Positions 1 to 6,725 of a stretch of 12,811 bases of DNA are shown here, piece after piece. The notes below the pieces were generated by a model. The model was not told the origin of the DNA and did not search any database. It saw nothing but the letters and a program-made list of their open reading frames with translations. This DNA is from an uncultured Bacteroidota bacterium (GTDB lineage Bacteria; Bacteroidota; Bacteroidia; UKL13-3). Where the stretch lies: positions 1 through 12,811 of the forward strand of contig CAIVPY010000207.1 of NCBI GenBank assembly GCA_903907885.1. The letters run 5' to 3'. Numbering within the stretch: position 1 is the first letter of the stretch; each line of letters starts with the position of its first letter. The translations under genes were made by a program, and so were the position numbers.

Positions 1-48
1 AGAAATGTAATTATTTAGTAAAAACAAGAGTGAAATTTCATAATGATA

Positions 49-79
49 TTTGGAAATATCAAAATAGTTACTACTTTTG
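49..79 (+). promoter_or_regulatory. Bacteroidota-type promoter for the 5' structured RNA
   Basis: TTTG at 49-52, a 19-base spacer, then TACTTTTG at 72-79. This matches the Bacteroidota sigma-ABfr consensus TTTG-N19-TAnnTTTG in every defined position. Transcription would begin near 85-88. The -33 box sits in the middle of an inverted repeat, GATATTT-GG-AAATATC (45-60), which could be an operator or a chance feature of AT-rich sequence. Confidence 0.65.
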
Positions 80-84
80 TTTCA

Positions 85-175
85 TTAAAATAAGGTATTG
101 CACTCTGGGGTAGAAGTGCAATTTGTTTCATAGGCTAAACGGGGCTCGCGCAAGCGGCCCCGTTTTATTTTTTTA
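85..175 (+). ncRNA. Putative short structured RNA or leader ending in an intrinsic terminator
   Basis: The start is inferred from the promoter at 49-79 and the end from the terminator at 137-175, giving an RNA of about 90 nt. It contains a perfect 8-bp hairpin, ATTGCACT (97-104) with AGTGCAAT (115-122), and a 10-base loop containing GGGG (107-110). That loop could pair with the CCCC at 158-161 in the 3' arm of the terminator, which would be an alternative fold or pseudoknot. No open reading frame of note lies inside. I do not recognise a known RNA family. It could be an independent small RNA, or an attenuator leader for the cysteine-rich microprotein whose ATG lies seven bases beyond the T-run. 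Confidence 0.5.
137..175 (+). terminator. Strong intrinsic terminator upstream of the microprotein gene
   Basis: The stem AAACGGGGC (137-145) pairs with GCCCCGTTT (157-165). It continues past one bulged T (146) as CGC/GCG closed by a GCAA tetraloop (150-153). A T-rich tract (163-174, interrupted once by A) follows. It is unusually GC-rich for this region and is one of the strongest terminators in the window. Confidence 0.85.
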
Positions 176-181
176 TTACAA

Positions 182-337
182 ATGTCAACTTGCGGATATG
201 TTTGCCCTGCCTGCGAAGGGAAAGGCTTTTTAGATAATGGAACTCAATGCGATTGGTGCAATCCTATTGTAGTTAAAACTACATCTAAATTTTGCCCTGA
301 ATTGTTAGGAAAACATAGAATATTATTTTATAGATAG
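182..337 (+). CDS. Cysteine-rich zinc-ribbon-like microprotein (51 aa)
   Basis: An ATG at 182 opens a 51-residue frame ending in TAG at 335-337. The protein carries six cysteines: C4, C8, C11, C23, C26 and C38. CPACEGKGF (8-16) matches the CxxCxGxG repeat of the DnaJ cysteine-rich zinc finger, and CDWC (23-26) supplies a second CxxC pair. One four-cysteine zinc site is therefore plausible. There is no signal peptide or membrane segment, so it is probably cytoplasmic. It starts only seven bases after the T-run of a strong terminator, so its expression either depends on readthrough (attenuation) or comes from a start I cannot see. The spacing of the cysteines argues for a real gene rather than a chance frame. 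The function is unknown; metal sensing, nucleic-acid binding or a protein cofactor role are all possible. Confidence 0.65.
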   Translation: MSTCGYVCPACEGKGFLDNGTQCDWCNPIVVKTTSKFCPELLGKHRILFYR

Positions 338-563
338 TATTTGAATTTTTGATATTTACAGGTAGTTTCAAGCTTCAAATGATTAAAACATATTATTTAT
401 AAAAACAAACCATCCTTTTTAAAAAGGTATTTATAATGTTTGAAGTATACATTTTTCCGACATTGAAAAGCTAATTTACACCTAATAATCGAATACTATC
501 AAATATCATATTAGTGTTAGGTGCTAATTTTTAGACATCTGTGTGAAAATTCTAATTTTCAGA
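338..563. other. Non-coding spacer with stacked inverted repeats
   Basis: I see no credible gene on either strand. The stretch is AT-rich and holds several inverted repeats. CTTCAAA (373-379) is matched by a TTTGAAG near 440. CCTTTTTAAAAAGG (414-427) is a perfect 14-base palindrome. CACCTAA (479-485) pairs with TTAGGTG (517-523). The longest is a hairpin at 535-566: ACATCT, a gtgt bulge, GAAAAT, the loop TCTA, then ATTTTC and AGATGT. That last hairpin ends at the -33 position of the downstream promoter. No T-run follows directly that would make it a strong terminator, so it may be regulatory. Confidence 0.5.
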
Positions 564-594
564 TGTGCATTTTTATAAAATTTGTTTAGGTTTG
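564..594 (+). promoter_or_regulatory. Probable promoter of the glutamate dehydrogenase gene
   Basis: TAGGTTTG (587-594) fits the Bacteroidota -7 element TAnnTTTG. Exactly 19 bases upstream is TGTG (564-567), a 3/4 match to the -33 TTTG. Transcription would start near 601, leaving a leader of about 23 nt before the ATG at 624. A hairpin (535-566) overlaps the -33 box. Confidence 0.55.
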
Positions 595-623
595 CCACAC
601 TATACAATAAAATCATACACACT

Positions 624-1904
624 ATGTCTCAAAAAGATAATGTTATTAAACATGGCTCTGAAAATCCTTTCGAGTCGATGAAAAAAAGATTTGATGTTGC
701 AGCAAAAATCATTGGCTTAGATGAAAGCGATTACAATGTATTAATAGCTCCACAAAAAGCCGTGATAGTAAATATACCAGTTACTATGGATGATGGCAAG
801 GTTAAAGTTTTTGAAGGTTTTCGTGTGGTACACAATGCTAACTTAGGACCTTCAAAAGGTGGTATTCGATATAGCATGGATGTACATTTGGATGAGGTTA
901 AAGCCTTAGCGGCATGGATGACATGGAAGTGTGCAGTAGTAGGCATTCCTTATGGTGGTGGAAAAGGTGGTATTAAATGTGATCCAAGAAGCATGAGTAA
1001 AGGTGAATTAGAAAGAATGACTAGAGCCTACACCGATTTAATGGTTGATGTATTTGGCCCAGATAAAGATATTCCTGCTCCAGATATGGGAACAGGTCAA
1101 CAAGAAATGGCTTGGATAATGGATGAGTACAGTAAATTAGTTGGAAAATCTTCTCCAGCTGTAGTTACTGGTAAGCCATTGGTTTTAGGAGGTTCATTAG
1201 GTCGTGTTGAAGCTACCGGCCGTGGTGTAATGGTTTCTACACGTTCAGCTTTGAGTAAATTAGGTATTAGCCCAGTGGGTGCAACTTGTGCTGTTCAGGG
1301 TTTTGGTAATGTAGGTTCAATATCAGCTAAGTTATTAGCTCAACAAGGTATGAAAGTACTTGCAATTTCGGATGTTTCGGGTGGATACTTCAATTCTGAA
1401 GGATTAAATATAGATGAAGCTATAGCATATCGCGATAACAACAAAGGTACTTTAGAAGGATACAAAGGTGGAAGCAGAATTACAAATGAAGAGTTACTTG
1501 AATTAGATGTTCAGGTGCTTGTTCCTGCTGCTATGGAAGACCAAATTACAGCAGAAAATGCAAACAAAATAAAAGCTAAATTAATTGTTGAAGGTGCTAA
1601 TGGCCCAACTTCTAGTAGCGCTGATGATATCTTACATAAAAAAGGTATTTTAGTGGTTCCAGATATTTTGGCAAACGCGGGTGGTGTAACAGTAAGTTAT
1701 TTCGAGTGGGTACAAAATCGATTAGGATATTTCTGGACTGAAGAGCGCGTTTATCGTAGAGCTGACCGTGTTATGAAACAAGCTTTCGAAGGTGTTTATG
1801 CAGCTTCAATAGAACATAATTGTAGTATGCGTATCGGTGCATATTGCGTGGCTATCAAAAAAGTAGCTGAAGTAGAAAAATTAAGAGGTAAATTCGGTTT
1901 ATAG
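624..1904 (+). CDS. gdhA: Glutamate dehydrogenase (Glu/Leu/Phe/Val dehydrogenase family)
   Basis: This cytoplasmic enzyme interconverts glutamate and 2-oxoglutarate plus ammonia with NAD(P), linking nitrogen assimilation to the TCA cycle. At 426 aa it has the usual length of the short hexameric family. The substrate-domain block KGGIRY (78-83), K102 and the GGGKGG motif with catalytic-type K114 are present, followed by PAPDMGTG (151-158) with the conserved acidic D154. The Rossmann signature GFGNVG is at 226-231, with an aspartate (D250) near the end of the second strand, which leans towards NAD use but does not prove it. EGANGP (323-328) and the NAGG turn (351-354) are also family-typical. 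I chose ATG 624: an in-frame TTG at 582 would overlap the promoter -7 element and add an atypical extension. A long hairpin follows the stop. Leucine or phenylalanine dehydrogenase is less likely given the length and motifs. Confidence 0.93.
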   Translation: MSQKDNVIKHGSENPFESMKKRFDVAAKIIGLDESDYNVLIAPQKAVIVNIPVTMDDGKVKVFEGFRVVHNANLGPSKGGIRYSMDVHLDEVKALAAWMTWKCAVVGIPYGGGKGGIKCDPRSMSKGELERMTRAYTDLMVDVFGPDKDIPAPDMGTGQQEMAWIMDEYSKLVGKSSPAVVTGKPLVLGGSLGRVEATGRGVMVSTRSALSKLGISPVGATCAVQGFGNVGSISAKLLAQQGMKVLAISDVSGGYFNSEGLNIDEAIAYRDNNKGTLEGYKGGSRITNEELLELDVQVLVPAAMEDQITAENANKIKAKLIVEGANGPTSSSADDILHKKGILVVPDILANAGGVTVSYFEWVQNRLGYFWTEERVYRRADRVMKQAFEGVYAASIEHNCSMRIGAYCVAIKKVAEVEKLRGKFGL

Positions 1905-1923
1905 TATAAAATCAAATCTCGTG

Positions 1924-1965
1924 ACGCGGAGATTCAAACTAAAATTTGGATACTCCGCGTTTCAT
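1924..1965 (+). terminator. Long hairpin between gdhA and psd (terminator or regulatory)
   Basis: ACGCGGAG (1924-1931) pairs with CTCCGCGT (1953-1960). The stem continues inside as ATTCAAA/TTTGGAT (1932-1938 with 1945-1951, one U-G pair) around a CTAAAA loop, with A1952 bulged. This gives about 15 base pairs. The following TTTCATTTA is only a weak U-tract, so termination is probable but may be partial. Confidence 0.65.
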
Positions 1966-1993
1966 TTATAACAAATTAACAAACATTTTTAAT

Positions 1994-2638
1994 ATGCTAC
2001 ATAAAGAAGGTAAAGCCACGATTCTAATTACATTAACAGGCTTATTTGTTTTAAATTTCGGAGTAAGTTTCACTGGAATTGAATGGTTACAAAATAGTAT
2101 CATTTTCTTATCAATAGTGTTCTTAATCATTATTCTTCAATTTTTTAGAAACCCATCGGTTAGTATCGACAAAAACGAAAACCATGTCATCTCTCCTGCT
2201 GATGGGAAAGTGGTGGTAATAGAAGAAGTAGATGAACCCGAGTTTTTCAACCAAAAAAGATTACAAGTTTCTGTATTTATGAGTCCTTTTAATGTGCATG
2301 TAAATCGCAATCCAATTGGTGGAATTGTTAAATATTTCAAGTATCATCAAGGTTTATACCTTGTAGCTTGGCATCCAAAATCTTCTACTGAAAACGAAAG
2401 AACTACAACCGTTATTGAAGGCAAGAGGGCTACTATTCTTTTTCGACAAATTGCAGGAGCTCTGGCAAAACGTATAGTTTGGTATGTGAAAGAAGGACAG
2501 CCTGTAGAGCAAGGAGGCGAAATGGGTTTTATTAAATTTGGCTCACGGGTTGATATTTTTTTACCTTTGGATGCCAAAGTGAAAGTAGAGTTAAATCAAA
2601 AGGTGAAAGGTGGTAAAACTGTTATTGCAGAAATTTAA
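1994..2638 (+). CDS. psd: Phosphatidylserine decarboxylase proenzyme (short, membrane-anchored type)
   Basis: This pyruvoyl enzyme decarboxylates phosphatidylserine to phosphatidylethanolamine at the inner membrane. The 214-aa protein starts with two hydrophobic segments (about residues 8-25 and 33-51) followed by FRNP. The catalytic core then shows SPADGKV (67-73, with D70) and VHVNRNP (101-107, with H102). The self-processing site is FGSRVD, with cleavage expected between G183 and S184, S184 becoming the pyruvoyl group of a short alpha chain. GSRVD in place of the GSST of the longer E. coli-type enzyme marks the compact bacterial/archaeal-like group. I chose ATG 1994; an upstream in-frame TTG (1946) lies inside the intergenic hairpin. 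A phosphatidylserine synthase gene, a common partner, is not in the window. Confidence 0.92.
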   Translation: MLHKEGKATILITLTGLFVLNFGVSFTGIEWLQNSIIFLSIVFLIIILQFFRNPSVSIDKNENHVISPADGKVVVIEEVDEPEFFNQKRLQVSVFMSPFNVHVNRNPIGGIVKYFKYHQGLYLVAWHPKSSTENERTTTVIEGKRATILFRQIAGALAKRIVWYVKEGQPVEQGGEMGFIKFGSRVDIFLPLDAKVKVELNQKVKGGKTVIAEI

Positions 2639-2681
2639 CACTTTAATTACTTTTAAGTCTTTTATTTCCAGAATTTAATAA

Positions 2682-2689
2682 TACATTTG
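2682..2689 (+). promoter_or_regulatory. Candidate -7 element for the secreted Cys/Lys-rich protein gene
   Basis: TACATTTG matches TAnnTTTG and lies 25 bases before the ATG at 2715. No convincing -33 TTTG sits 19 bases upstream (CTTT at 2659-2662). It could be a weak promoter or a coincidence, with the gene co-transcribed from psd. Confidence 0.35.
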
Positions 2690-2714
2690 TTCAACCAATT
2701 AACAAAATTTAATC

Positions 2715-3023
2715 ATGAAAAAATTAGTAGTATTATCAGCGTTTTTAGTTTTCGCATTTGTTGGTGCTAACGCACAATCAAAACCTGCAAATGTAACAAC
2801 CTCTAATCAATCTGTAGAGGGAGTTGCTCCAGTGTCGAATGATGGTGAAAAACCAGCAAAAATGGAAGAGAAAAAAGAGTGTCATGATAAAAACAAAAAA
2901 GAATGCCATGACAAAAAATATGGTAAATCTAAAAAAGCTTGTTGCTCAGACAAATCTAAAAAAGAGTGTAGTGACAAGAAAAAAATGGAAGATGCACCAT
3001 CTGAAATGAAAGAAACAAAATAA
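2715..3023 (+). CDS. Small secreted Cys/His/Lys-rich repeat protein (102 aa)
   Basis: I do not recognise a named family. The first 21 residues form a clear signal peptide (MKKL, then a hydrophobic stretch ending ANAQ), so the product is exported, probably to the periplasm. After a polar Ser/Asn/Pro linker the C-terminal half (51-90) is built from short repeats: ECHDK at 55-59 and 63-67, then CSDK-type units at 77-80 and 85-88, separated by lysine-rich KK stretches. Cysteines are C56, C64, C76, C77 and C85, with H57 and H65 beside the first two. This pattern of thiol, imidazole and acidic groups suggests metal binding, but that is inference. The mature chain is very basic and low in complexity, probably disordered when unbound. 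It lies 76 bases after psd, and a strong terminator follows. A frame within the same region (2824-3009) is only a shadow of these repeats. Confidence 0.75.
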   Translation: MKKLVVLSAFLVFAFVGANAQSKPANVTTSNQSVEGVAPVSNDGEKPAKMEEKKECHDKNKKECHDKKYGKSKKACCSDKSKKECSDKKKMEDAPSEMKETK

Positions 3024-3048
3024 TTTTCAGTAAAATTTTTATACAAAT

Positions 3049-3082
3049 GTCCGATACGATTTTTACGTATCGGACTTTTTTT
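3049..3082. terminator. Terminator between convergent genes, probably bidirectional
   Basis: A perfect 10-bp stem, GTCCGATACG (3049-3058) with CGTATCGGAC (3066-3075), has a 7-base loop and seven Ts (3076-3082) on the plus strand. It serves the Cys/Lys-rich gene on that side. The minus-strand sensory gene ends at 3081, so the same hairpin probably stops transcription from the other side too, though its T-run there is weaker. Confidence 0.85.
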
Positions 3083-5750
3083 ATTGATTTTTTTGTCTTG
3101 AAGTTTGAACTATTGTTTTTATAATTTCATCAAATTCGTGTGCAGAATCAAGTAAATGTTTCAATATTTGGGATGTTTGTTCATCCAAATTATCTTCATA
3201 TTGTAAGAGATTAATTAAGCCCATCATTCTAGCCAATGGAGCTCTTACAATATGTGATTGTGTCCATGCAATCTCATTCAGCTTTTGCCGTTGTTCCTCA
3301 ATGGCTTTTATATGTTCAATATTATTAGAAATGTCGTTTAAAAAATTTAAAGCAGCTGACTTTCCATGCCAATTAATAACAATTCCGCTTAATTCTACCC
3401 ATCTAATTGTGTTATTTTTTGTAACTATTCTAAACTGAAATTTAGAAATAATATTGTCTTCAGAAATTCTTCTTAGGTAGTTTTTTCTAATAAGTAATTT
3501 ATCCTCTTCGTAAACGAAATTAAGAAATGGAACATTGATTAACTCATTCTCAGTTCGTCCCATTATTTTAATTACTACATTGTTTACAAATTTTAGGTAA
3601 GCTCCTTGTGCAACTAAAATTCCTTCATTGGTTGATTCTATTAATTGTCTGTATTTTTTTTCACTATTTTGAAGTTCTTCTTCTGCTTGTTTTCTGTAGG
3701 TAATATCCGCAAATGAAAATACCCTGCCTTTAGGTTCGCCATCAATTAGCATAGGTTTTGAAATTCCCTCGAATATTCTACCGTCTTTAAATAATAATTG
3801 GTCAATACTCTCAGCAAGTGGATTTGCAAATAAATAATTCATCTTATCCCAAAACACTTTTGTGTAAAGTAGTTGATTTAACATAAATTCAAGTAATTGA
3901 ATAAAGTCAGTTGAGGGATGAATATTGTTAGGAATACACCATAATTCACCAAATTTAGAATTGTGTTTTATTATTTTACCGATTGAATCTACAACTAAAA
4001 TACCATTTTCAGTTGATTCGATAGTGGCGTTTAGTATTGAATTAGAATTTAAAAGATTATATTCATTTACCTTTCTTTCACTAATGTCTCTACCAACTGC
4101 TATGATGGCCTGCTTACCAAAATAAGTACCTAAAGATAGGTTTATTGCTTTTGGAAACACCCTACCATCTTTTGTTAACCCCCAAAATTCAAGTTTTTGA
4201 TTTGAACCTTGCCACGTCCTTTCAATCGCTTCAAATATGTTATCAAAATTATTTTTTCCTGGGGCTGATAGAAATTCAGGAGTTTTTCCAATAAAAAACT
4301 CTTTGGGATATCCATACTTAGATACAACTGCTTCATTTACGTCTATAAAACAACCATTTTCATCTTGAATATAAATAAGTTCAGTTATTGAATTCAATAT
4401 GCCCCGATAAGTTATTTTTGAATTTTTTATTTCTTCTTCGGCTAATTTTCTTTTTGTAATATCTATAAATGTGCAAACTACATTTATTACATTTCCTACT
4501 TCACTCAACTCCGGTTCGGCATCTACCATTAGCCAAACCCTGTCCTTTGACCTAGGACGATATACACCCATAATGACATCATGAACAGCTTGTTTAGTAG
4601 CTATAGCTTGTGGTACTGGGTGCGTGTCTCCAAAGAAATCAGATCCGTCCTCGTGAATGACATTCCAATCGCTATCAAAAGAAGTTTTTCCTAAAAGTTG
4701 GTCTTCCGTTAAACCTAATAATTCTAGTGCTTTGGGATTACATAATAATATTTCAGCCTCCGAATCTTGTAGAAGAACGCCTACTTCCATATTATGAACT
4801 AATGATTTAAACCTTTTTTCGCTTTCTTTTATTAATTTACCTTTAAGGAATCCTTCTAAAATAATTTGAATAAGTTGCCCAGCTCTTTTTATCGTAATTT
4901 CTTCTTTTGCATTGGGTGTTTTACATTCGCGATAATAGTTTGCAAAAGTGGCTATTACATTCCCAGACGAATCAATAATTGGAGTAGACCAACATGCTTT
5001 TAATTTAAATTGATTGGCAATGTCTCGGTATTTATTCCACCTAAAATCGGTATCAATATCATTTACAATAACAGTTTCTTTTGTAAATGCAGCTGTACCG
5101 CATGAGCCTTCATTTTCACCAATCTCTAAACCCGAAATTAATTCTAGGTACTCATGAGGTAAACTAGGTGAGGCAAGGTCGTACACTCGGTTGTTTGTTA
5201 CCTGAAGGATGGAACAAATCATTCCAGGGTGAAGTTGTTCAATACCAAATAAGTACGACTTGAAAACATCTTTAATATCTCTTCTGCCACTTGCTTTTAT
5301 TTCAAGAATTTCTCTTTCAAGTGTTTCAAGTTCAATTAAATATTTGGTTTCTGTATAATCTACGATAGTTTGAATGATGTATTCAATTTCATTTTTATCA
5401 TCGAATAAGGGAGTGTTTTCAATTTTTACACATTTTGATTCGCATCCACCTTTTTCATTATTCGATACAAAATATTGTTGGGTTATTATTTTGTGCGATT
5501 GCTTTGTTTCTAATACATAATTAAGGGATTCCTTTATTGTAGTTTTGTTATCTAAATAAGGTTGTTTGGGATCACTAGGAAATACTTCAAGAATGTTTTT
5601 ACCTATCCAATCAGTCTTTGTTGTTTTGGTATTTATTAAGCAAGATTTATTTACATCAACAACGGTATATTCAGGTTTATTAGGAAGTAATAAAATACTA
5701 TCTGTAGGTATTTGGTTGAATATAGAAAATGTATTATTTATATCTTGCAT
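3081..5750 (-). CDS. Multi-PAS/GAF sensory protein with a DHp-like C-terminus and no ATPase domain
   Basis: This 889-aa soluble protein has no signal peptide or membrane segment. Approximate order: PAS (10-135), GAF (155-300, including GSCGTAAF and the KACWSTPI strand), then PAS-like modules at 310-435, 447-560, 575-688 and 698-810. Most end in the PAS-associated pattern FxDITxRK or similar (430-435, 555-560, 680-687). The C-terminus (815-885) resembles a HisKA dimerization domain: the H-box-like QSHIVRAPLARMMGL has H833 followed by P838, and a second helix follows. The chain then stops, with no N, G1, F or G2 boxes of a HATPase_c domain. I know similar short-ended proteins from Bacteroidota, so this may be a genuine architecture and not a break. 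It could accept phosphate from another kinase or act as a dimerizing sensor. No response regulator is adjacent. ATG 5750 is used; it has its own promoter. Confidence 0.8.
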   Translation of the reverse strand: MQDINNTFSIFNQIPTDSILLLPNKPEYTVVDVNKSCLINTKTTKTDWIGKNILEVFPSDPKQPYLDNKTTIKESLNYVLETKQSHKIITQQYFVSNNEKGGCESKCVKIENTPLFDDKNEIEYIIQTIVDYTETKYLIELETLEREILEIKASGRRDIKDVFKSYLFGIEQLHPGMICSILQVTNNRVYDLASPSLPHEYLELISGLEIGENEGSCGTAAFTKETVIVNDIDTDFRWNKYRDIANQFKLKACWSTPIIDSSGNVIATFANYYRECKTPNAKEEITIKRAGQLIQIILEGFLKGKLIKESEKRFKSLVHNMEVGVLLQDSEAEILLCNPKALELLGLTEDQLLGKTSFDSDWNVIHEDGSDFFGDTHPVPQAIATKQAVHDVIMGVYRPRSKDRVWLMVDAEPELSEVGNVINVVCTFIDITKRKLAEEEIKNSKITYRGILNSITELIYIQDENGCFIDVNEAVVSKYGYPKEFFIGKTPEFLSAPGKNNFDNIFEAIERTWQGSNQKLEFWGLTKDGRVFPKAINLSLGTYFGKQAIIAVGRDISERKVNEYNLLNSNSILNATIESTENGILVVDSIGKIIKHNSKFGELWCIPNNIHPSTDFIQLLEFMLNQLLYTKVFWDKMNYLFANPLAESIDQLLFKDGRIFEGISKPMLIDGEPKGRVFSFADITYRKQAEEELQNSEKKYRQLIESTNEGILVAQGAYLKFVNNVVIKIMGRTENELINVPFLNFVYEEDKLLIRKNYLRRISEDNIISKFQFRIVTKNNTIRWVELSGIVINWHGKSAALNFLNDISNNIEHIKAIEEQRQKLNEIAWTQSHIVRAPLARMMGLINLLQYEDNLDEQTSQILKHLLDSAHEFDEIIKTIVQTSRQKNQ

Positions 5751-5801
5751 TTACTTATTCAGTTATTTAATGTCAACGACAGTAAAGAATATAATTTTAA
5801 A

Positions 5802-5831
5802 AAAATGTAGTTGAATTTCTGCAAGTGCAAA
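5802..5831 (-). promoter_or_regulatory. Probable promoter of the PAS/GAF gene
   Basis: Read on the minus strand, TTTG (5831-5828), an 18-base spacer and TACATTTT (5809-5802) give a 7/8 match to the -7 element with near-ideal spacing. Transcription would start about 45 bases before the ATG at 5750. It lies just past the terminator of the upstream FKBP unit, so the sensory gene is probably a separate transcript. Confidence 0.5.
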
Positions 5832-5833
5832 TA

Positions 5834-5873
5834 AATAAAAAAACCTGAGCTACTGTATTAATAACTCAGGTTT
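5834..5873 (-). terminator. Terminator of the nrnA-FKBP unit
   Basis: On the minus strand AAACCTGAG (5873-5865) pairs with CTCAGGTTT (5849-5841) across a 15-base loop, followed by a T-rich tract (seven consecutive Ts, then ATTTAT). It begins about 20 bases after the stop codon of the tandem FKBP gene. Confidence 0.8.
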
Positions 5874-5893
5874 ATATAATTAAATGATAATTA

Positions 5894-6724
5894 TTATTTA
5901 ACTTTTACTAACTCGACATCAAAAATCAAAGTAGCATTAGGAGGAATAACCCCTCCAGCACCATTTTCACCATAAGCAAGTTCGCTTGGTATAATTAAGC
6001 GCATTTTATCTCCTACTTGCATAAGTGCAATTCCTTCTTCCCATCCTTTAATAACCATTCCACGTCCTATTTGAAATTCAATAGGTTCGTCTCTTTCTAT
6101 GGATGAGTCAAATACTTTTCCATCCATTAAATAGCCGGTGTAATGAACAGCTACTGTGCTGCCAAGTGCAGGTTTAACGCCTGTTCCACTTTGAACTTTT
6201 ATGAATTTCAAGCCACTTTGCATTTTCACAGTGTCTATGCCTGCCACATCGTAAGGCTTTGCAACTGGTGGTGTTTTAGCATCTATAACTTCAATATCAA
6301 AAATCAAAGTAGAGTTTGCAGGAATACTTCCCACTGCTCTCTCTCCATAACCAATGGTTGGAGGAATTGTTAAAACAGCTTTATCACCAATATTTAACAA
6401 GGCCAAACCTTCGTCCCAGCCTTTAATTACCTGTCCTGCACCAACTTTAAAAGAAAACGGTTGGTTACGATCTTTTGAGCTATCAAATTTAGTTCCGTTT
6501 GGTAAAGTTCCTGTGTAATGAACCGTTACTTTGTCCCCTTTAAGCACCTGCGTACCTTTGCCTTTTTCCGTTAATTTATACTTCAAACCGCTTGCGGTTG
6601 TATATTCAGTATTCAATTTAATTTTTATTTGTTTATGGTTATCACTTGTTTGATTTTTGGTTTGTGCAATTGAGTTACAAACTGAAAGCACACTAAAAGA
6701 TATTGCAATAATTATTCTTTTCAT
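5894..6724 (-). CDS. Periplasmic peptidyl-prolyl isomerase with two FKBP domains
   Basis: This protein is expected to catalyse cis-trans isomerization of proline bonds in exported proteins. The 276-aa chain has a signal peptide (1-21, ending SIAQ); C16 lies within it, but the preceding LSV is a poor lipobox, so a soluble periplasmic form is more likely than a lipoprotein. Two complete FKBP domains follow (about 43-150 and 166-276). Both keep the active-site set: Y70, F80-D81, V99-I100, W103 and Y126 in the first; Y195, F205-D206, V224-I225, W228 and Y251 in the second. I start it at ATG 6724, one base after the stop of the upstream gene; an in-frame TTG at 6733 would add only three residues. 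The one-base junction indicates co-transcription and probably translational coupling with the GldI-like gene. Confidence 0.9.
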   Translation of the reverse strand: MKRIIIAISFSVLSVCNSIAQTKNQTSDNHKQIKIKLNTEYTTASGLKYKLTEKGKGTQVLKGDKVTVHYTGTLPNGTKFDSSKDRNQPFSFKVGAGQVIKGWDEGLALLNIGDKAVLTIPPTIGYGERAVGSIPANSTLIFDIEVIDAKTPPVAKPYDVAGIDTVKMQSGLKFIKVQSGTGVKPALGSTVAVHYTGYLMDGKVFDSSIERDEPIEFQIGRGMVIKGWEEGIALMQVGDKMRLIIPSELAYGENGAGGVIPPNATLIFDVELVKVK

Positions 6725-6725
6725 A

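Noticed and set aside
1..180. tRNA, rRNA or a known riboswitch in the left edge
   Set aside because: No cloverleaf, rRNA segment or recognisable riboswitch core could be found; only two hairpins and a promoter are supported.
582..623. In-frame TTG extension of glutamate dehydrogenase by 14 residues
   Set aside because: It overlaps the -7 element TAGGTTTG of the probable promoter and adds an atypical N-terminus; ATG 624 fits the family.
731..946. Antisense frame within gdhA, and similar antisense frames in psd, the PAS/GAF gene, gldJ and the porP genes
   Set aside because: They are short, lack motifs, and mirror strongly supported coding sequence on the other strand.
1946..1993. In-frame TTG extension of phosphatidylserine decarboxylase
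   Set aside because: The TTG lies inside the stem of the gdhA-psd hairpin; ATG 1994 gives a normal protein with its membrane anchor intact.
2824..3009. A second plus-strand frame inside the Cys/Lys-rich gene
   Set aside because: It is a shifted reading of the same low-complexity repeats, with no signal peptide or domain of its own.
5894..6724. Lipoprotein reading of the tandem FKBP protein (cysteine at residue 16)
   Set aside because: The residue before the cysteine is valine, which does not fit a lipobox, and a good signal-peptidase I site (SIAQ) follows.
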